Notes: generated by a model not told the origin, from the letters alone. A DNA stretch of 64,000 nt from Flavobacteriales bacterium (GCA_020635715.1 JACJZG010000006.1:1-64000); one strand, 5' to 3'. Positions 33,304 to 42,715 are shown, counted from the first letter of the stretch. Translations and numbers: made by a program.

Positions 33304-34470
33304 ATGAGAACGATACTACTACCACTTTGCGCGGTCCTCACCCTGGCCACGAACGCACAGGACAAGTTCGATCACGACCGCAACTGGGTGACCAACGGCG
33401 ACTTCGAGGCCGTGGAAGGCAAGAAGCTGAAACGCGCGGGTGGTATCGCCTACGCCACGGGTTGGGAGAGTCCCACCAAGAAGAGCGCCGATCTGTTCAG
33501 TGAGAATGCACCCGTGGAATCCAACGTGTCCTCGCCCAAGAACCTCGCTGGTGAACAGACCGCTTTGAGCGGCATGAACTACGCCGGTATCCGCATCTGG
33601 AGCTACCAGAACAAGGAGCCGCGCACCTACCTGCAGACCAAACTGGCCAAGCAGATGAAGAAGGACTCCTTGTACTGTGTGAAGTACTACGTGAGCCTCG
33701 GCGACCTGAGCAAGTATGCGGCCGGGGAGATCGGGGCTTACATCGGCAAGCAGCGGGTGGAGAAGGATGATGAAAGCAGCCTGACCTACGACGTGAAGGT
33801 GCCGAACCTGCGTACCGATATCTACGCCGATATGTTCAGCTGGCAGGGGGTATGCGGGGTGTATCAGGCCAGTGGTACGGAGCAATACCTGGTGATCGGG
33901 AACTTCGCGGCCAACGAGAAGACACCGAACACGAAGACGAAGCGCCCACGCGGTGAATCGCGTCCGCAGGTGTTCAGCGCCTACTACTACGTGGACAATG
34001 TGGAGCTGTACCCGATCAAGAACCGGGGTGAATGCACCTGTGAACAACTGGACAAGGCGGAGAGCGAGTTCATCTTCAGCCGCAAGGGTGTGATCAACGC
34101 CAACCTGAAGCCTGCCGAGAAGGTGGACGCACAAGTGTTCTATTTCAAGCGCTTCCAGCGCAGCTTCGACTCCAGCATGGAGCCCTGGCTCAGTGACATG
34201 GTCGGGCACATGAAGGAGGATATGTCCATCAAGGTGAAGCTGGTCGGTCACATGGATGCCACCGAAGTGGAGCGCACCCGCGTTCGTCCCGATCTGCTCA
34301 CCCTTGCGAAGGAGCGTGCGGAAGCAGTGAAGGACGCACTGGTGGAGGCCGGGGTCGATGCCGGTCGGATCACCGTGGATGGCAGGGCCGGGGATGAGCC
34401 CGTGGATACCAGCGGGACCGACATCGGCATGAGCAAGAACCGCCGCGTGGAGGTGGAATTGACCAAGTGA
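33304..34470 (+). CDS. OmpA family protein
   Basis: The 388-aa protein has a short signal peptide (MRTILLPLCAVLTLATNAQ). A carbohydrate-binding-like beta-sandwich follows, beginning NWVTNGDFEAVEGK, LKRAGGIAYATGWESP. The C-terminal OmpA peptidoglycan-binding domain reads IKVKLVGHMDATEVE...LTLAKERAEAVKDALVEAGVDAGRITVDGRAGDEPV...KNRRVEVELTK. It probably anchors the outer membrane to peptidoglycan. ATG 33304 was chosen for the signal peptide. Confidence 0.88.
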   Translation: MRTILLPLCAVLTLATNAQDKFDHDRNWVTNGDFEAVEGKKLKRAGGIAYATGWESPTKKSADLFSENAPVESNVSSPKNLAGEQTALSGMNYAGIRIWSYQNKEPRTYLQTKLAKQMKKDSLYCVKYYVSLGDLSKYAAGEIGAYIGKQRVEKDDESSLTYDVKVPNLRTDIYADMFSWQGVCGVYQASGTEQYLVIGNFAANEKTPNTKTKRPRGESRPQVFSAYYYVDNVELYPIKNRGECTCEQLDKAESEFIFSRKGVINANLKPAEKVDAQVFYFKRFQRSFDSSMEPWLSDMVGHMKEDMSIKVKLVGHMDATEVERTRVRPDLLTLAKERAEAVKDALVEAGVDAGRITVDGRAGDEPVDTSGTDIGMSKNRRVEVELTK

Positions 34471-34491
34471 CCGAACGGCCGTCACGGTACC

Positions 34492-34540
34492 ACGAAGGCT
34501 GAAGGGAGAAGGGCACTGCCCAGGACCTTTCAGCCTTCGT
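34492..34540 (+). terminator. long stem-loop after the OmpA gene
   Basis: ACGAAGGCTGAA pairs with TTCAGCCTTCGT over a 25-nt loop that contains a smaller GGGC/GCCC hairpin. It is followed by CCTTCTGTT. Confidence 0.65.
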
Positions 34541-34570
34541 CCTTCTGTTACCTTGGCGGCCACGGTTGTG

Positions 34571-35971
34571 ATGATGGGACCCGGTGAGCAGTCCAGCAGA
34601 TCCCAGGTGAAAGGGGACAAGCGGGTGATCCGTGGTTGGACGATGTACGATTGGGCCAACTCGGTCTATTCGCTCACCATCACCAGTGCCGTATTCCCAC
34701 TCTTCTATTCAGCCATCACCCATCAGGGCGGGAACGACCTTGTTCTGGAGCGCCATGGTCTGCCGGCCCAATCGCTTTACTCGTATGCGCTTTCCGCAGG
34801 CTTCCTGCTGATCGCACTGATCTCGCCCATCCTCAGTGGGATCGCAGACAGCACCGGCCAGAAGAAGGCCTTCCTCAAAGGCTTCTGCTACCTCGGTGCC
34901 ATCGCCTGTGGAGGGCTGTTCTACTTCAGCTTGGATGATCTGTGGCTGGGCCTGATCCTCGTGATGCTCGCTTGCGCGGGCTTCAGCGGCAGCCTCATCT
35001 TCTACGATGCCTTCCTGCCGGAGATCGCGGAGAAGAAGGACCATGACCGCATCAGTGCCCGGGGGTATACCATGGGGTACATCGGCAGCGTGCTCCTGCT
35101 CATCCTCAACCTGCTCATGGTGATGGACCCGGATGGTGATGGTATCACCCTGCTCGGATTGTCCGACACCATGGTGCTCTTCGGCAGGGAGTGGCACGGC
35201 TTCCCGGCACGTCTCACCTTCGTGACCGTGGGGCTCTGGTGGGCGGGTTTCGCTCAACTGGCCTTTCGCGTACTGCCGGATGATCAATACGGTCGCAAAC
35301 CGGAAGGCAACATCATCGCCAAGGGCTATCGAGAGCTGCGCAAGACCTGGAAGGAGCTGCGCAGCACCAAGCGCCTCAACAGCTACCTCATGGCCTTCTT
35401 CGTGCTTAACATGGGCATTCAGACGGTGATGTACCTGGCGGTGAGCTACGCCAAGGAAGAGATCAAGCAACCGGGTCCGGACGGCTCGATCCTTCCGATC
35501 GGCGATGACAGCCTCATCATCAGCATCCTGCTCATCCAGCTCGTGGCCGTTGTGGGTGCCTTCCTCTTCGTATGGCTGAGCGGGCGTTTCGGCAACATCG
35601 GAGCGCTGATGATCGGTGCGGCCGCATGGATCGTCCTCTGCGTGGCGGCCTACCGCATCCACTGGGCCAGTGAATTCTACCTGCTGGCCAGCGGGGTCGG
35701 CCTGGTGATGGGTGGCAGCCAGGCGCTTTCGCGCAGCACCTATTCCAAGTTCCTGCCCGAGACGATCGATCACGCCTCCTACTTCTCGTTCTATGATGTG
35801 AGCTATTACCTGAGCACCGTTCTGGGCACCTTCGCTTTCGGACTGGTCTTCCAGCTCACCAGCGACCTGCGGAACACGGTGATCATCATCGGCAGCTTCT
35901 TCGTGGTGGGCCTCCTACTGCTCTTCATGGTGCCGGGTCGGGAAGTGGCCGTGGTACGCGCGGAGGATTAG
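34571..35971 (+). CDS. MFS transporter, UMF1 (Atg22-like) family
   Basis: The protein of about 466 aa has roughly twelve membrane helices. RVIRGWTMYDWANSVYSLTITSAVFPLFY is the UMF1/Atg22 N-terminal signature, with SPILSGIADSTGQKKAFLKGF in the loop between helices 2 and 3 and GLVMGGSQALSRSTYSKFLPE in the second half. Substrates are unknown; the eukaryotic relative Atg22 exports amino acids from vacuoles. A -7-like TACCTTGG at 34550-34557 places the start at or after ATG 34571. Confidence 0.88.
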   Translation: MMGPGEQSSRSQVKGDKRVIRGWTMYDWANSVYSLTITSAVFPLFYSAITHQGGNDLVLERHGLPAQSLYSYALSAGFLLIALISPILSGIADSTGQKKAFLKGFCYLGAIACGGLFYFSLDDLWLGLILVMLACAGFSGSLIFYDAFLPEIAEKKDHDRISARGYTMGYIGSVLLLILNLLMVMDPDGDGITLLGLSDTMVLFGREWHGFPARLTFVTVGLWWAGFAQLAFRVLPDDQYGRKPEGNIIAKGYRELRKTWKELRSTKRLNSYLMAFFVLNMGIQTVMYLAVSYAKEEIKQPGPDGSILPIGDDSLIISILLIQLVAVVGAFLFVWLSGRFGNIGALMIGAAAWIVLCVAAYRIHWASEFYLLASGVGLVMGGSQALSRSTYSKFLPETIDHASYFSFYDVSYYLSTVLGTFAFGLVFQLTSDLRNTVIIIGSFFVVGLLLLFMVPGREVAVVRAED

Positions 35972-35997
35972 GGTCCGTTCGTGGAGGCACCTCCAAC

Positions 35998-36005
35998 TAC
36001 CTTCG
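35998..36005 (+). promoter_or_regulatory. -7 element of lhgO
   Basis: TACCTTCG, 20 bp before the ATG at 36026. Confidence 0.65.
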
Positions 36006-36025
36006 CCGCCTGAGCCAAGGCACTG

Positions 36026-37249
36026 ATGAGCGAACAAGCGGACTGGGATGTCGTGATCGTGGGCGGCGGTATCGTGGGAGCGGCGACCATGTACAAACTG
36101 CAGGCGCGCTTTCCTGCCATGCGCATCCTCCTGCTGGAAAAGGAGAAGTCCCTGGCTGATCACCAGACAGGCCACAACAGCGGTGTCATCCACAGCGGGA
36201 TCTACTACAAGCCGGGCAGCTTCAAGGCGAAGAACTGCGTGAGCGGCCGTCGTGAGCTGGTCGCCTTCGCCCGGGAGCATGGCATCAAGCATGATGTGTG
36301 TGGAAAGCTCATCGTCGCAACGGACAAGGAGGAACTGCCCCGCCTGGAGAAGATCCACGCCACGGGTATCGCGAACGGCATCGAGGATATGGAACGGGTG
36401 GGGCCGGAGCAGATCCGCGAGATCGAGCCGCATTGCATCGGGATCGCCGGCTTGCGTGTCGGTTGCACGGGGATCATCGACTTCCGCGGTGCCACGGAGA
36501 AGATGACCGAGATAGCCACCACCCGGCAGCATGCGAGCCGTGTGCAGTTGGGAGAGGAGTTCCTGGGTGCGGAACAGGCCGGGGAACGCACGACGGTGCG
36601 GACGAGCAAAGGCACGCATACGGCGCGTTATGTGATCTTCTGCGGGGGGCTGCAAAGCGACAGGCTGGCGCGGCAGGACGGTGCGAAGGTGAAGGAGCGT
36701 ATCGTTGGCTTCCGCGGCGATTACTACGACCTCACCGATCAGGGGAAACACAAGGTGAGGCACCTGATCTATCCCGTGCCGGATCCGCGCTTCCCTTTCC
36801 TCGGGGTACACTTCACGCGGATGACCGACGGCAGCATCGAATGCGGCCCCAACGCGGTGTTCACCTTCAAACGGGAAGGCTACGGCAAGACGGACTTCGA
36901 CCTGAAGGACACGATGGAGGCGCTTGCCTACGGTGGTACCTGGAAGCTCTTCATCAACAACATGAGCTACGGGATCAATGAGTACCGGCGCGCCTTCAGC
37001 AAACGGCTCTTCCTGCGGACGCTGCAACGGTTGATCCCCTCGCTCACCATGGACGACCTGAAGCCGGGCCGTGCCGGTGTGCGGGCCATGCTGCTCGGTA
37101 CCGACGGCAACATGGTGGATGACTTCCGGATCGAGAGCCGTGGCCGACACATCCACGTGTTGAACGCGCCATCACCCGCAGCGACCGCGGCGCTCGCGAT
37201 CGGCGAGGGCATCGTGGAGATGGCCGTGGAACGGCTCGGCATCCGGTGA
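36026..37249 (+). CDS. lhgO: L-2-hydroxyglutarate oxidase
   Basis: The 407-aa flavoprotein oxidises L-2-hydroxyglutarate to 2-oxoglutarate. The FAD Rossmann motif VVIVGGGIVGAATMYKL is at about residues 9-25. The LhgO-typical HNSGVIHSGIYYKPGSFKAKNCVSGRRELVAFAREH follows, and PVPDPRFPFLGVHFTRMTDGSIECGPNAVFTF is in the substrate domain. The C-terminus HVLNAPSPAATAALAIGEGI is also typical. It forms a monocistronic unit with its own -7 element and terminator. It may remove a side product of 2-oxoglutarate metabolism. Confidence 0.93.
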   Translation: MSEQADWDVVIVGGGIVGAATMYKLQARFPAMRILLLEKEKSLADHQTGHNSGVIHSGIYYKPGSFKAKNCVSGRRELVAFAREHGIKHDVCGKLIVATDKEELPRLEKIHATGIANGIEDMERVGPEQIREIEPHCIGIAGLRVGCTGIIDFRGATEKMTEIATTRQHASRVQLGEEFLGAEQAGERTTVRTSKGTHTARYVIFCGGLQSDRLARQDGAKVKERIVGFRGDYYDLTDQGKHKVRHLIYPVPDPRFPFLGVHFTRMTDGSIECGPNAVFTFKREGYGKTDFDLKDTMEALAYGGTWKLFINNMSYGINEYRRAFSKRLFLRTLQRLIPSLTMDDLKPGRAGVRAMLLGTDGNMVDDFRIESRGRHIHVLNAPSPAATAALAIGEGIVEMAVERLGIR

Positions 37250-37250
37250 A

Positions 37251-37282
37251 TGCAAGAAGCGCCTTACGGGGCGCTTCTTGCA
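37251..37282. terminator. bidirectional intrinsic terminator
   Basis: Perfect 13-bp arms TGCAAGAAGCGCC and GGCGCTTCTTGCA around TTACGG, between convergent lhgO and the gene at 37302. Confidence 0.8.
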
Positions 37283-37301
37283 AAGGACCCGCCGCGTGCG
37301 G

Positions 37302-37844
37302 TCAGACGATCCGGTATTGCTCGTTCACCTCCTTCCAGTTCCAGAGGAAGTAGCCCATCAGTCCGTTCAGCCGCTTCAGGATGATCGGGTTCGGCGCCTT
37401 CATCTCCCGGAAGTAGCTGTCCTGGAAACAGAACAGTTCGTAGCGCTGGAAGAGCACCTTGCCCATGGCGTAAACGGTGTTCTTGCTGGGGAAATTGAGC
37501 CGGTCCATCTGACCCTTCAACTCGCGCACCTCGCGTTCCAGGTCCGGAACGTTGAGGCCGGTGGCTTGTGCGAACTTCGAGATGGCGAGGGAGGTGATGC
37601 GCTTGTCCACCCCGGGGCCGAGGATACGTTGCGCTTCGGTGAGGTTGGCGGCAAGTACGATCAGGGCGAAGGCGTCATCGTCCGTGTCCGCGATGTTCGG
37701 GCATGCCTGGAACTCCGGAGACTCGTTGATCTCCGCCGCCACCGCAGGGAACCCTTGCTCCGTCAGTTCCAGCACCGCGTTCACGAACACGTTGGCCAGC
37801 TTCTCCTCCGTGATCCTCTTCTTGCCGAACAGTGTTGCGATCAT
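37302..37844 (-). CDS. conserved hypothetical protein of Bacteroidota
   Basis: The 180-aa, mostly helical, soluble protein starts MIATLFGKKRITEEKLANVFVNAVLELTEQGFPAVAAEIN. I recall this start from an uncharacterised Bacteroidota family but know no function. Other visible segments are DTDDDAFALIVLAANLTEAQ and YAMGKVLFQRYELFCFQDSYFREMKAPNP. No signal peptide or membrane helix is present. The start was chosen at ATG 37844 because upstream codons look non-coding. It is divergent from the DinB gene. Confidence 0.72.
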   Translation of the reverse strand: MIATLFGKKRITEEKLANVFVNAVLELTEQGFPAVAAEINESPEFQACPNIADTDDDAFALIVLAANLTEAQRILGPGVDKRITSLAISKFAQATGLNVPDLEREVRELKGQMDRLNFPSKNTVYAMGKVLFQRYELFCFQDSYFREMKAPNPIILKRLNGLMGYFLWNWKEVNEQYRIV

Positions 37845-37933
37845 GATCTCTACGTTCCTGCGAATTTCGACGGAACGCGCACCGTGATCGATGAAGGTCC
37901 GCGACCTATTTTTAACAAGGTTATCCACCCTGC

Positions 37934-38425
37934 ATGACCATTCACCCCCTCATCAACCATCTGGTCGACTACACCTTGTGGGCCAACACCCGCTTCGTGG
38001 AACGCTTGCAACAGGAGCCCGACGAGGTCCTTGACCGCGAGGTCGCCAGCAGTTTCCCCAGCTTGCGCGCCACGCTGCTGCACATCCGCGACGCGGAGAA
38101 CGCCTGGATGCACCGGCTGGAGGAGGTGGCTCCGATCCCCTGGCCGGCGGAGGCTTCCACTGCGTTGGCAACGGTGGTTGAACATACCAGAAGACTGCGT
38201 CATCTCGTCCATGCGTCCACGGAACAATGGCTCGAAGGCCAGGTGGGCTACGCCGATCTTCGCGGGAACCGCCACGAACAGGTGCGGTGGCAGATGATCC
38301 TTCACTGTTGCAACCATGGCACGCAGCATCGCGGTCAGTTGATCACCATGATGCGGACCCTTGGGCTGGACCGGATACCCGCCAATGACCTGGTCGTGTT
38401 CCAACGATCACTTCGGAGAGGATGA
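37934..38425 (+). CDS. DinB/YfiT-like metal-binding protein
   Basis: The 163-aa four-helix-bundle protein has the DinB pattern. HLVDYTLWANTRFVERL is helix 1, RATLLHIRDAENAWMHRL carries the first histidine, and MILHCCNHGTQHRGQLITMMRTLG carries the other metal ligands. The family includes thiol S-transferases that use bacillithiol or mycothiol. Bacillithiol use would fit the bshB1 gene in this window, but that is inference. It begins right after a divergent promoter region. Confidence 0.85.
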   Translation: MTIHPLINHLVDYTLWANTRFVERLQQEPDEVLDREVASSFPSLRATLLHIRDAENAWMHRLEEVAPIPWPAEASTALATVVEHTRRLRHLVHASTEQWLEGQVGYADLRGNRHEQVRWQMILHCCNHGTQHRGQLITMMRTLGLDRIPANDLVVFQRSLRRG

Positions 38426-38465
38426 GCCATCGCCATTCCCCCGCGGTGCGGTTAATTGCACGATA

Positions 38466-39662
38466 ATGCGGTACAAGTCCCTATTGATCGTGATACTGCT
38501 GTTGTCCTTCGCCGAACGGGGGAAGGCACAAACGGAGATCGATGAGCGGGCGCTGATCGAGGTGAAGGATGGCATCTCCATCCGACAGGACAGCCTGTTC
38601 CTGCTCAACCTACGCTTCCGCATGCAGAACCGGTTGGGGGTGACAACGCTCGGCGGCGATGATCTGGGTATCGCCACCACCGACTTCCGCGTGCGACGGC
38701 TGCGGCTCCGCCTGGACGGCTATGTGTTGTCGCGGCGCCTGCAGTACTACATCCAGCTCAACTTCTCCCGCGCCGACCTGGAGGTGGACGCGGGCAACGT
38801 GCCGCAACCCGTGCGCGATGCGATGGTCTACTACCATTTCAACAAGCACTTCTACTTCGGGGTCGGCCAGTCCAAGCTCCCGGGCAACCGCCAGCGCGTG
38901 ATCAGCAGCGGCAACCAGCAGTTCCCCGACCGGTCCATTGCCAACGGTGCCTTCACCCTGGATCGCGATTTCGGTGTGTTCGCGTACTGGACCCTGCCGC
39001 TGCCTACACGCCAGCTATGGCAGTTGAAAGGTGCGATTAGCTCGGGCGATGGTCGTGGGGCCGCTCCTGGTAGCTCCGGTCTGGCCTACACCGGCCGTGT
39101 CGAGTGGCTCCCCTTTGGTGCCTTCCAGGACAAGGGCGATTATTCCGAAGGCGACCTTGCGTTCGAACCCAAGCCCCGCCTTGCCCTGGGTGCGGGCTGC
39201 AGCCGGAATGATCGGGCCATTCGTACGGGCGGCCAACTCGGGCGTGAGCTCTACGCACCACGCTCCATGAACACACTCATCGCAGATGCCATGCTCAAGT
39301 ATCGGGGATGGGCCCTGAGCGGTGAGTACTTCGACCGACGGTGCAACGATCCCATCACCACCAATGCGGATGGTGCGGTCCGCTTCGTGTTGACCGGCAC
39401 AGGGGTGAACGGCCAGCTGAGCAAGTGCCTGCGCAGCTTCTATGAGATCGCGACCCGCTACACCGTGGTCGATCCTTCCGCCGACCTGTCCGGCCTGAGC
39501 GCCCGGACGGAAGAGTTGCTGCTGGGCAGCTCGAAATACCTGAACGGCCATCGCATCAAGCTGCAGACCTATGCCGGCTATCGATGGCTTGGCGGGCACA
39601 TGGCACTTGATGGCCCTGGCAATGCCTGGACATTCCTGTTCCAGGTGGAATTCGGGATCTGA
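38466..39662 (+). CDS. porin, phosphate-selective OprO/OprP family
   Basis: The 398-aa protein has a signal peptide (MRYKSLLIVILLLSFAERGKAQ) and many beta-strands. IRQDSLFLLNLRFRMQNRLGV, FRVRRLRLRLDGYVLSRRLQYYIQLNFSRADLEVD, and YYHFNKHFYFGVGQSKLPGNRQRVISSGNQQFPDRSIANGAFTLDRDFGVFA are characteristic of the OprP family. The C-terminus FLFQVEFGI ends in an outer-membrane sorting-like motif. It probably allows anion or phosphate diffusion across the outer membrane. ATG 38466 was selected for the signal peptide. Confidence 0.85.
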   Translation: MRYKSLLIVILLLSFAERGKAQTEIDERALIEVKDGISIRQDSLFLLNLRFRMQNRLGVTTLGGDDLGIATTDFRVRRLRLRLDGYVLSRRLQYYIQLNFSRADLEVDAGNVPQPVRDAMVYYHFNKHFYFGVGQSKLPGNRQRVISSGNQQFPDRSIANGAFTLDRDFGVFAYWTLPLPTRQLWQLKGAISSGDGRGAAPGSSGLAYTGRVEWLPFGAFQDKGDYSEGDLAFEPKPRLALGAGCSRNDRAIRTGGQLGRELYAPRSMNTLIADAMLKYRGWALSGEYFDRRCNDPITTNADGAVRFVLTGTGVNGQLSKCLRSFYEIATRYTVVDPSADLSGLSARTEELLLGSSKYLNGHRIKLQTYAGYRWLGGHMALDGPGNAWTFLFQVEFGI

Positions 39663-39678
39663 AGGGCGCCTGTTGCGC

Positions 39679-40323
39679 TCAGCGCTCGAAGGAGGCGGCG
39701 GTCCTGACCAGCGGTGATCGGGCCGCGAGCACGAGGTCCATCCACATCTTCACCCGTGAGGCGCGCTCGCGCAGCCAGGATCGTTTGGCCTGATGGATGG
39801 GCAGTGCCGTGGCGTTGTACGCGACCGCATCCGCACCCAGTTCCTCGGCGATGAAGACGGCCCGCTCGTTGTGGTATTCCTGGCTCACGATCGTGAACCG
39901 TTCGTGGCCGAAGACGGACTTCGCACGCTCCACCGAGGCGAAGGTGTTCAGCCCGGCACGGTCAAGGGTCATGTCCGCTGCGGGTACCCCTCTTGCGAGC
40001 AGCGCCGTGCGCATCTCCTCTGGTTCATCGTAGCCCCAGATGTCCGCATCTCCGCTCAGGATCAAGTGCTGTACGCGACCGGAACAATACAATTCGGCGG
40101 CAGCTTCCATGCGCTCCAGGAAGAAGGGGTTCGGGCCACCGTCGCGGGCCACGGGCAGGGTGCCAAGCACGAGCGCCACCTGGTTGAAGGGGATGGACCC
40201 TACATCGGTGAAGAGCTGCGCAGATACCCGGCGCTGGATGTGGAGTTCATTGATCACAAGGGCACTGGACAGGACCAGGGCGATGGCGAGGTTCCAATGA
40301 AGCAGATCTCTGAGCGTGGGCAT
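39679..40323 (-). CDS. SanA/YdcF-like DUF218 protein (copy 1)
   Basis: The 214-aa protein has an N-terminal membrane helix and a DUF218 domain. VALVLGTLPVARDGGPNPFFLERMEAAAELYCSGRVQHLILSGDADIWGYDEPEEMRTALLARGVPAADMTLDRAGLNTFASVERAKSVFG is the standard core with the SGD motif and the conserved Asp and Arg; SQEYHNERAVFIAEELG follows. SanA is linked to envelope barrier function in E. coli. A paralogue (225 aa) is encoded 275 bp away on the same strand. Confidence 0.85.
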   Translation of the reverse strand: MPTLRDLLHWNLAIALVLSSALVINELHIQRRVSAQLFTDVGSIPFNQVALVLGTLPVARDGGPNPFFLERMEAAAELYCSGRVQHLILSGDADIWGYDEPEEMRTALLARGVPAADMTLDRAGLNTFASVERAKSVFGHERFTIVSQEYHNERAVFIAEELGADAVAYNATALPIHQAKRSWLRERASRVKMWMDLVLAARSPLVRTAASFER

Positions 40324-40598
40324 CCTGGGTGTTGGTCGGGTTGATGGGCATTCGCTCTCCTGCAAAGGCCGCACCATCATGCGGATAAGAACGTGCAAAG
40401 GACGCGATCCATGCGTTGCGCTCGACGCGCGAGAAGGTGTATCCGCCGATCAGCCCTGTCAGCCCGACGAATGTTCGCTCCTGTTCGTTGTGGCCCGGCG
40501 ATCGGTGCGGCGAAGAAGCGCATGGTCCTGTTCGCACCGGCAGGCGCCTGGGTGGAAGTGCCTCGCAGGTGGGTATGACCTGCCACGATCATGGTCGC
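40324..40598. other. 275-bp gap with a possible protein fragment
   Basis: No complete gene is visible. On the minus strand one frame reads RTFVGLTGLIGGYTFSRVERNAWIASFARSYPHDG (about 40380-40500), and a shifted frame reads IVAGHTHLRGTSTQAPAGANRTMRFFAAP just upstream. The two could be parts of one frameshifted small gene, but no family is recognised. Confidence 0.35.
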
Positions 40599-41276
40599 CT
40601 AACCACCGTGACCGACGGCGGGTGGCAGCACCTGTTCGCCAAGGGTGACGGGTTCGCCAAGGAAGTAGGGGTCCACGTTCAGCAGCACATCCACCCACAT
40701 CTTCAGGCGGGCCCCGCGCTCACGGATCCAGCTCCAAGCGGTTCGTGTGGTCCTTGACTCCGCCGCGTTGAAGGCGATCGCATCGATGCCGTTCGCCTGT
40801 GCGATGTACAGCGCCCGTTCGTTGTGGAAACGCTGGCTCACGATCAACAGCCGCTGCTGGCCGAAGATCCTCTTCGCCCTGACCACGGAATCGTAGGTGT
40901 CGAATCCCGCGAAGTCCAGGGTGATCCTGTTGCTGTCCACACCGAGTTCCATCAGACTCCTGCGCATGTCCATCGGCTCGTTGTAACCCCGGATACCGTT
41001 ATCGCCACTGAGCAGCAGGTGGTCCACCTTGCCGGCATGATACAGTGCGGCTGCAGCCTGGACCCGGTTCACGAAATAGGCGTTCGGTCGCCCGGAGGCC
41101 GAACCAGCGGCGGTGCCAAGCACCAGAGCGACGGGCACATGAGGTGTTCCTTCGATCACATCGAACAGCCTGCCCCACGCGTTGGCGTTCAACTTGCGTT
41201 CACTGACCCATGTGGCAAGCACCGGAAGGGTGATCAGGATGCCAGCGCTGATCAACGCCTTGGTCGATCTCCGCAT
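40599..41276 (-). CDS. SanA/YdcF-like DUF218 protein (copy 2)
   Basis: This 225-aa paralogue of the 39679 gene has a membrane anchor (MRRSTKALISAGILITLPVLATW). The DUF218 core is VALVLGTAAGSASGRPNAYFVNRVQAAAALYHAGKVDHLLLSGDNGIRGYNEPMDMRRSLMELGVDSNRITLDFAGFDTYDSVVRAKRIFG, followed by SQRFHNERALYIAQ. Similarity to copy 1 is clear along the whole length, pointing to an old tandem duplication. The C-terminal tail differs. ATG 41276 is used; the frame also opens at a GTG two codons earlier. Confidence 0.85.
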   Translation of the reverse strand: MRRSTKALISAGILITLPVLATWVSERKLNANAWGRLFDVIEGTPHVPVALVLGTAAGSASGRPNAYFVNRVQAAAALYHAGKVDHLLLSGDNGIRGYNEPMDMRRSLMELGVDSNRITLDFAGFDTYDSVVRAKRIFGQQRLLIVSQRFHNERALYIAQANGIDAIAFNAAESRTTRTAWSWIRERGARLKMWVDVLLNVDPYFLGEPVTLGEQVLPPAVGHGG

Positions 41277-41285
41277 CGCCACGGT

Positions 41286-42644
41286 TCAACGACCCAGTAG
41301 ATCGATCCCGGTGTAGTTACGTGGCGTGAGGGCCTTGAGCTGCGCGCGGACCTCATCGCTCACATCGAGTCCATCGATGAAGGCGGCTATGTCCTGCTGG
41401 CCGATCCGCTCCTTGCCCCGTGTCAGCTCCTTGAGCTTCTCATACGGTCGCGGATGTCCGGCACGGCGCAGGATGGTCTGAATGCCTTCGGCCACCACCG
41501 GCCATTGCGCATCAAGGTCCCGCTCCAACGCGGCCTGGTTCAGGAGGAGCTTGCCCAGTCCTTTCTGTACGGCGTCCAAGGCGACCATGGTGTGGGCCAT
41601 CGGCACGCCGATGTTGCGCGTCACCGTGCTGTCCGTGAGGTCGCGCTGGAGGCGGCTGATCGGAAGCTTCTCGCTCAGGTGCCCGAACAAGGCGTTGGCG
41701 AGGCCGAGGTTGCCCTCCGCATTCTCGAAGTCGATCGGGTTCACCTTGTGCGGCATGGCACTGCTGCCGATCTCGCCGGCCTTGATCTTCTGTCGGAAGT
41801 AGTCCAGGCTGACGTACTGCCACACATCACGGGACAGGTCGATCAGGATGGTGTTGATCCGACGCATGGCATCGAACAACGCGGCGAGGTCGTCGTAATG
41901 GTCGATCTGCGTGGTGAAGCGCTGCCGTGTGAGGCCCAGCTTCTCCAGCACGAAACGGTCCGCGAGCTGCACCCAGTCGAACTCGGGATAGGCGGCATGA
42001 TGCGCGTTGAAGTTGCCGGTGGCGCCACCGAACTTCCCGCTGAATGGCACTTCGCGCAGGAGCTTCACCTGGCCGTCCAGCCGTTCAACGAACACCTGGA
42101 ACTCCTTGCCCAGGTACGTGGGTGAGGCGGGTTGCCCGTGTGTGCGCGCCAGCATCGGCACGCGCGCCCAATCGAGCGCGAGGCCATGCAGGCGGTCGCG
42201 TACGGCGGTGATCGCCGGCAGGTAGGTCTCGTACAGGAAGTCCTTGATGAGGAGCGGCAGGGCGGTGTTGTTGATGTCCTGGCTGGTGAGCGCGAAGTGC
42301 ACGAACTCACGCTGTTCCCCAAGGCCCACCTCCTCCAGTCGTTCCTTCAGGAAGTATTCGATCGCCTTGACGTCATGGTTGGTCACCATCTCGATCGCCT
42401 TGATGCGCTGGGCATCGCTCGTGCTCAGTTCGCTGATCCGGCGTTCCACGCTTGTCAGGGTATCCATGGGCGCACCCTTCAGCTCCGGAAGTGGTATCTC
42501 GCACAGGAAGCGGAAATAGGCCAGCTCCACCTGGAGGCGGTAGCGCATCAGGGCGTGTTCGCTGAACCAGCGCGCCAACTGGCGGGTGCGTTCGCGGTAC
42601 CGGCCGTCGATCGGCGAAATAGCGGTGAGGGGGTCCAATTCCAT
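41286..42644 (-). CDS. purB: adenylosuccinate lyase
   Basis: The 452-aa enzyme acts twice in purine synthesis, releasing fumarate from SAICAR and from adenylosuccinate. It is of the E. coli-like long type. It begins LTAISPIDGRYRERTRQLARWFSEHALMRYRL, has VHFALTSQDINNTALPLL and ARTHGQPASPTYLGKEF, and contains the fumarase-superfamily signature GSSAMPHKVNPIDFENAEGN with the catalytic serine loop. A -7 element TACCTTTG (42652-42659, minus) lies only 7 bp before the ATG, so the mRNA may be leaderless. Confidence 0.96.
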   Translation of the reverse strand: MELDPLTAISPIDGRYRERTRQLARWFSEHALMRYRLQVELAYFRFLCEIPLPELKGAPMDTLTSVERRISELSTSDAQRIKAIEMVTNHDVKAIEYFLKERLEEVGLGEQREFVHFALTSQDINNTALPLLIKDFLYETYLPAITAVRDRLHGLALDWARVPMLARTHGQPASPTYLGKEFQVFVERLDGQVKLLREVPFSGKFGGATGNFNAHHAAYPEFDWVQLADRFVLEKLGLTRQRFTTQIDHYDDLAALFDAMRRINTILIDLSRDVWQYVSLDYFRQKIKAGEIGSSAMPHKVNPIDFENAEGNLGLANALFGHLSEKLPISRLQRDLTDSTVTRNIGVPMAHTMVALDAVQKGLGKLLLNQAALERDLDAQWPVVAEGIQTILRRAGHPRPYEKLKELTRGKERIGQQDIAAFIDGLDVSDEVRAQLKALTPRNYTGIDLLGR

Positions 42645-42651
42645 GTGCGTC

Positions 42652-42659
42652 CAAAGGTA
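42652..42659 (-). promoter_or_regulatory. -7 element of purB
   Basis: TACCTTTG on the minus strand, 7 bp from the ATG. It is divergent from the EI24 promoter. Confidence 0.65.
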
Positions 42660-42715
42660 GAGGAGCGCTTTTGAGCCGATGGCTCGCCGGCACCCACCGC
42701 ATCCCCGGCTTCGAC

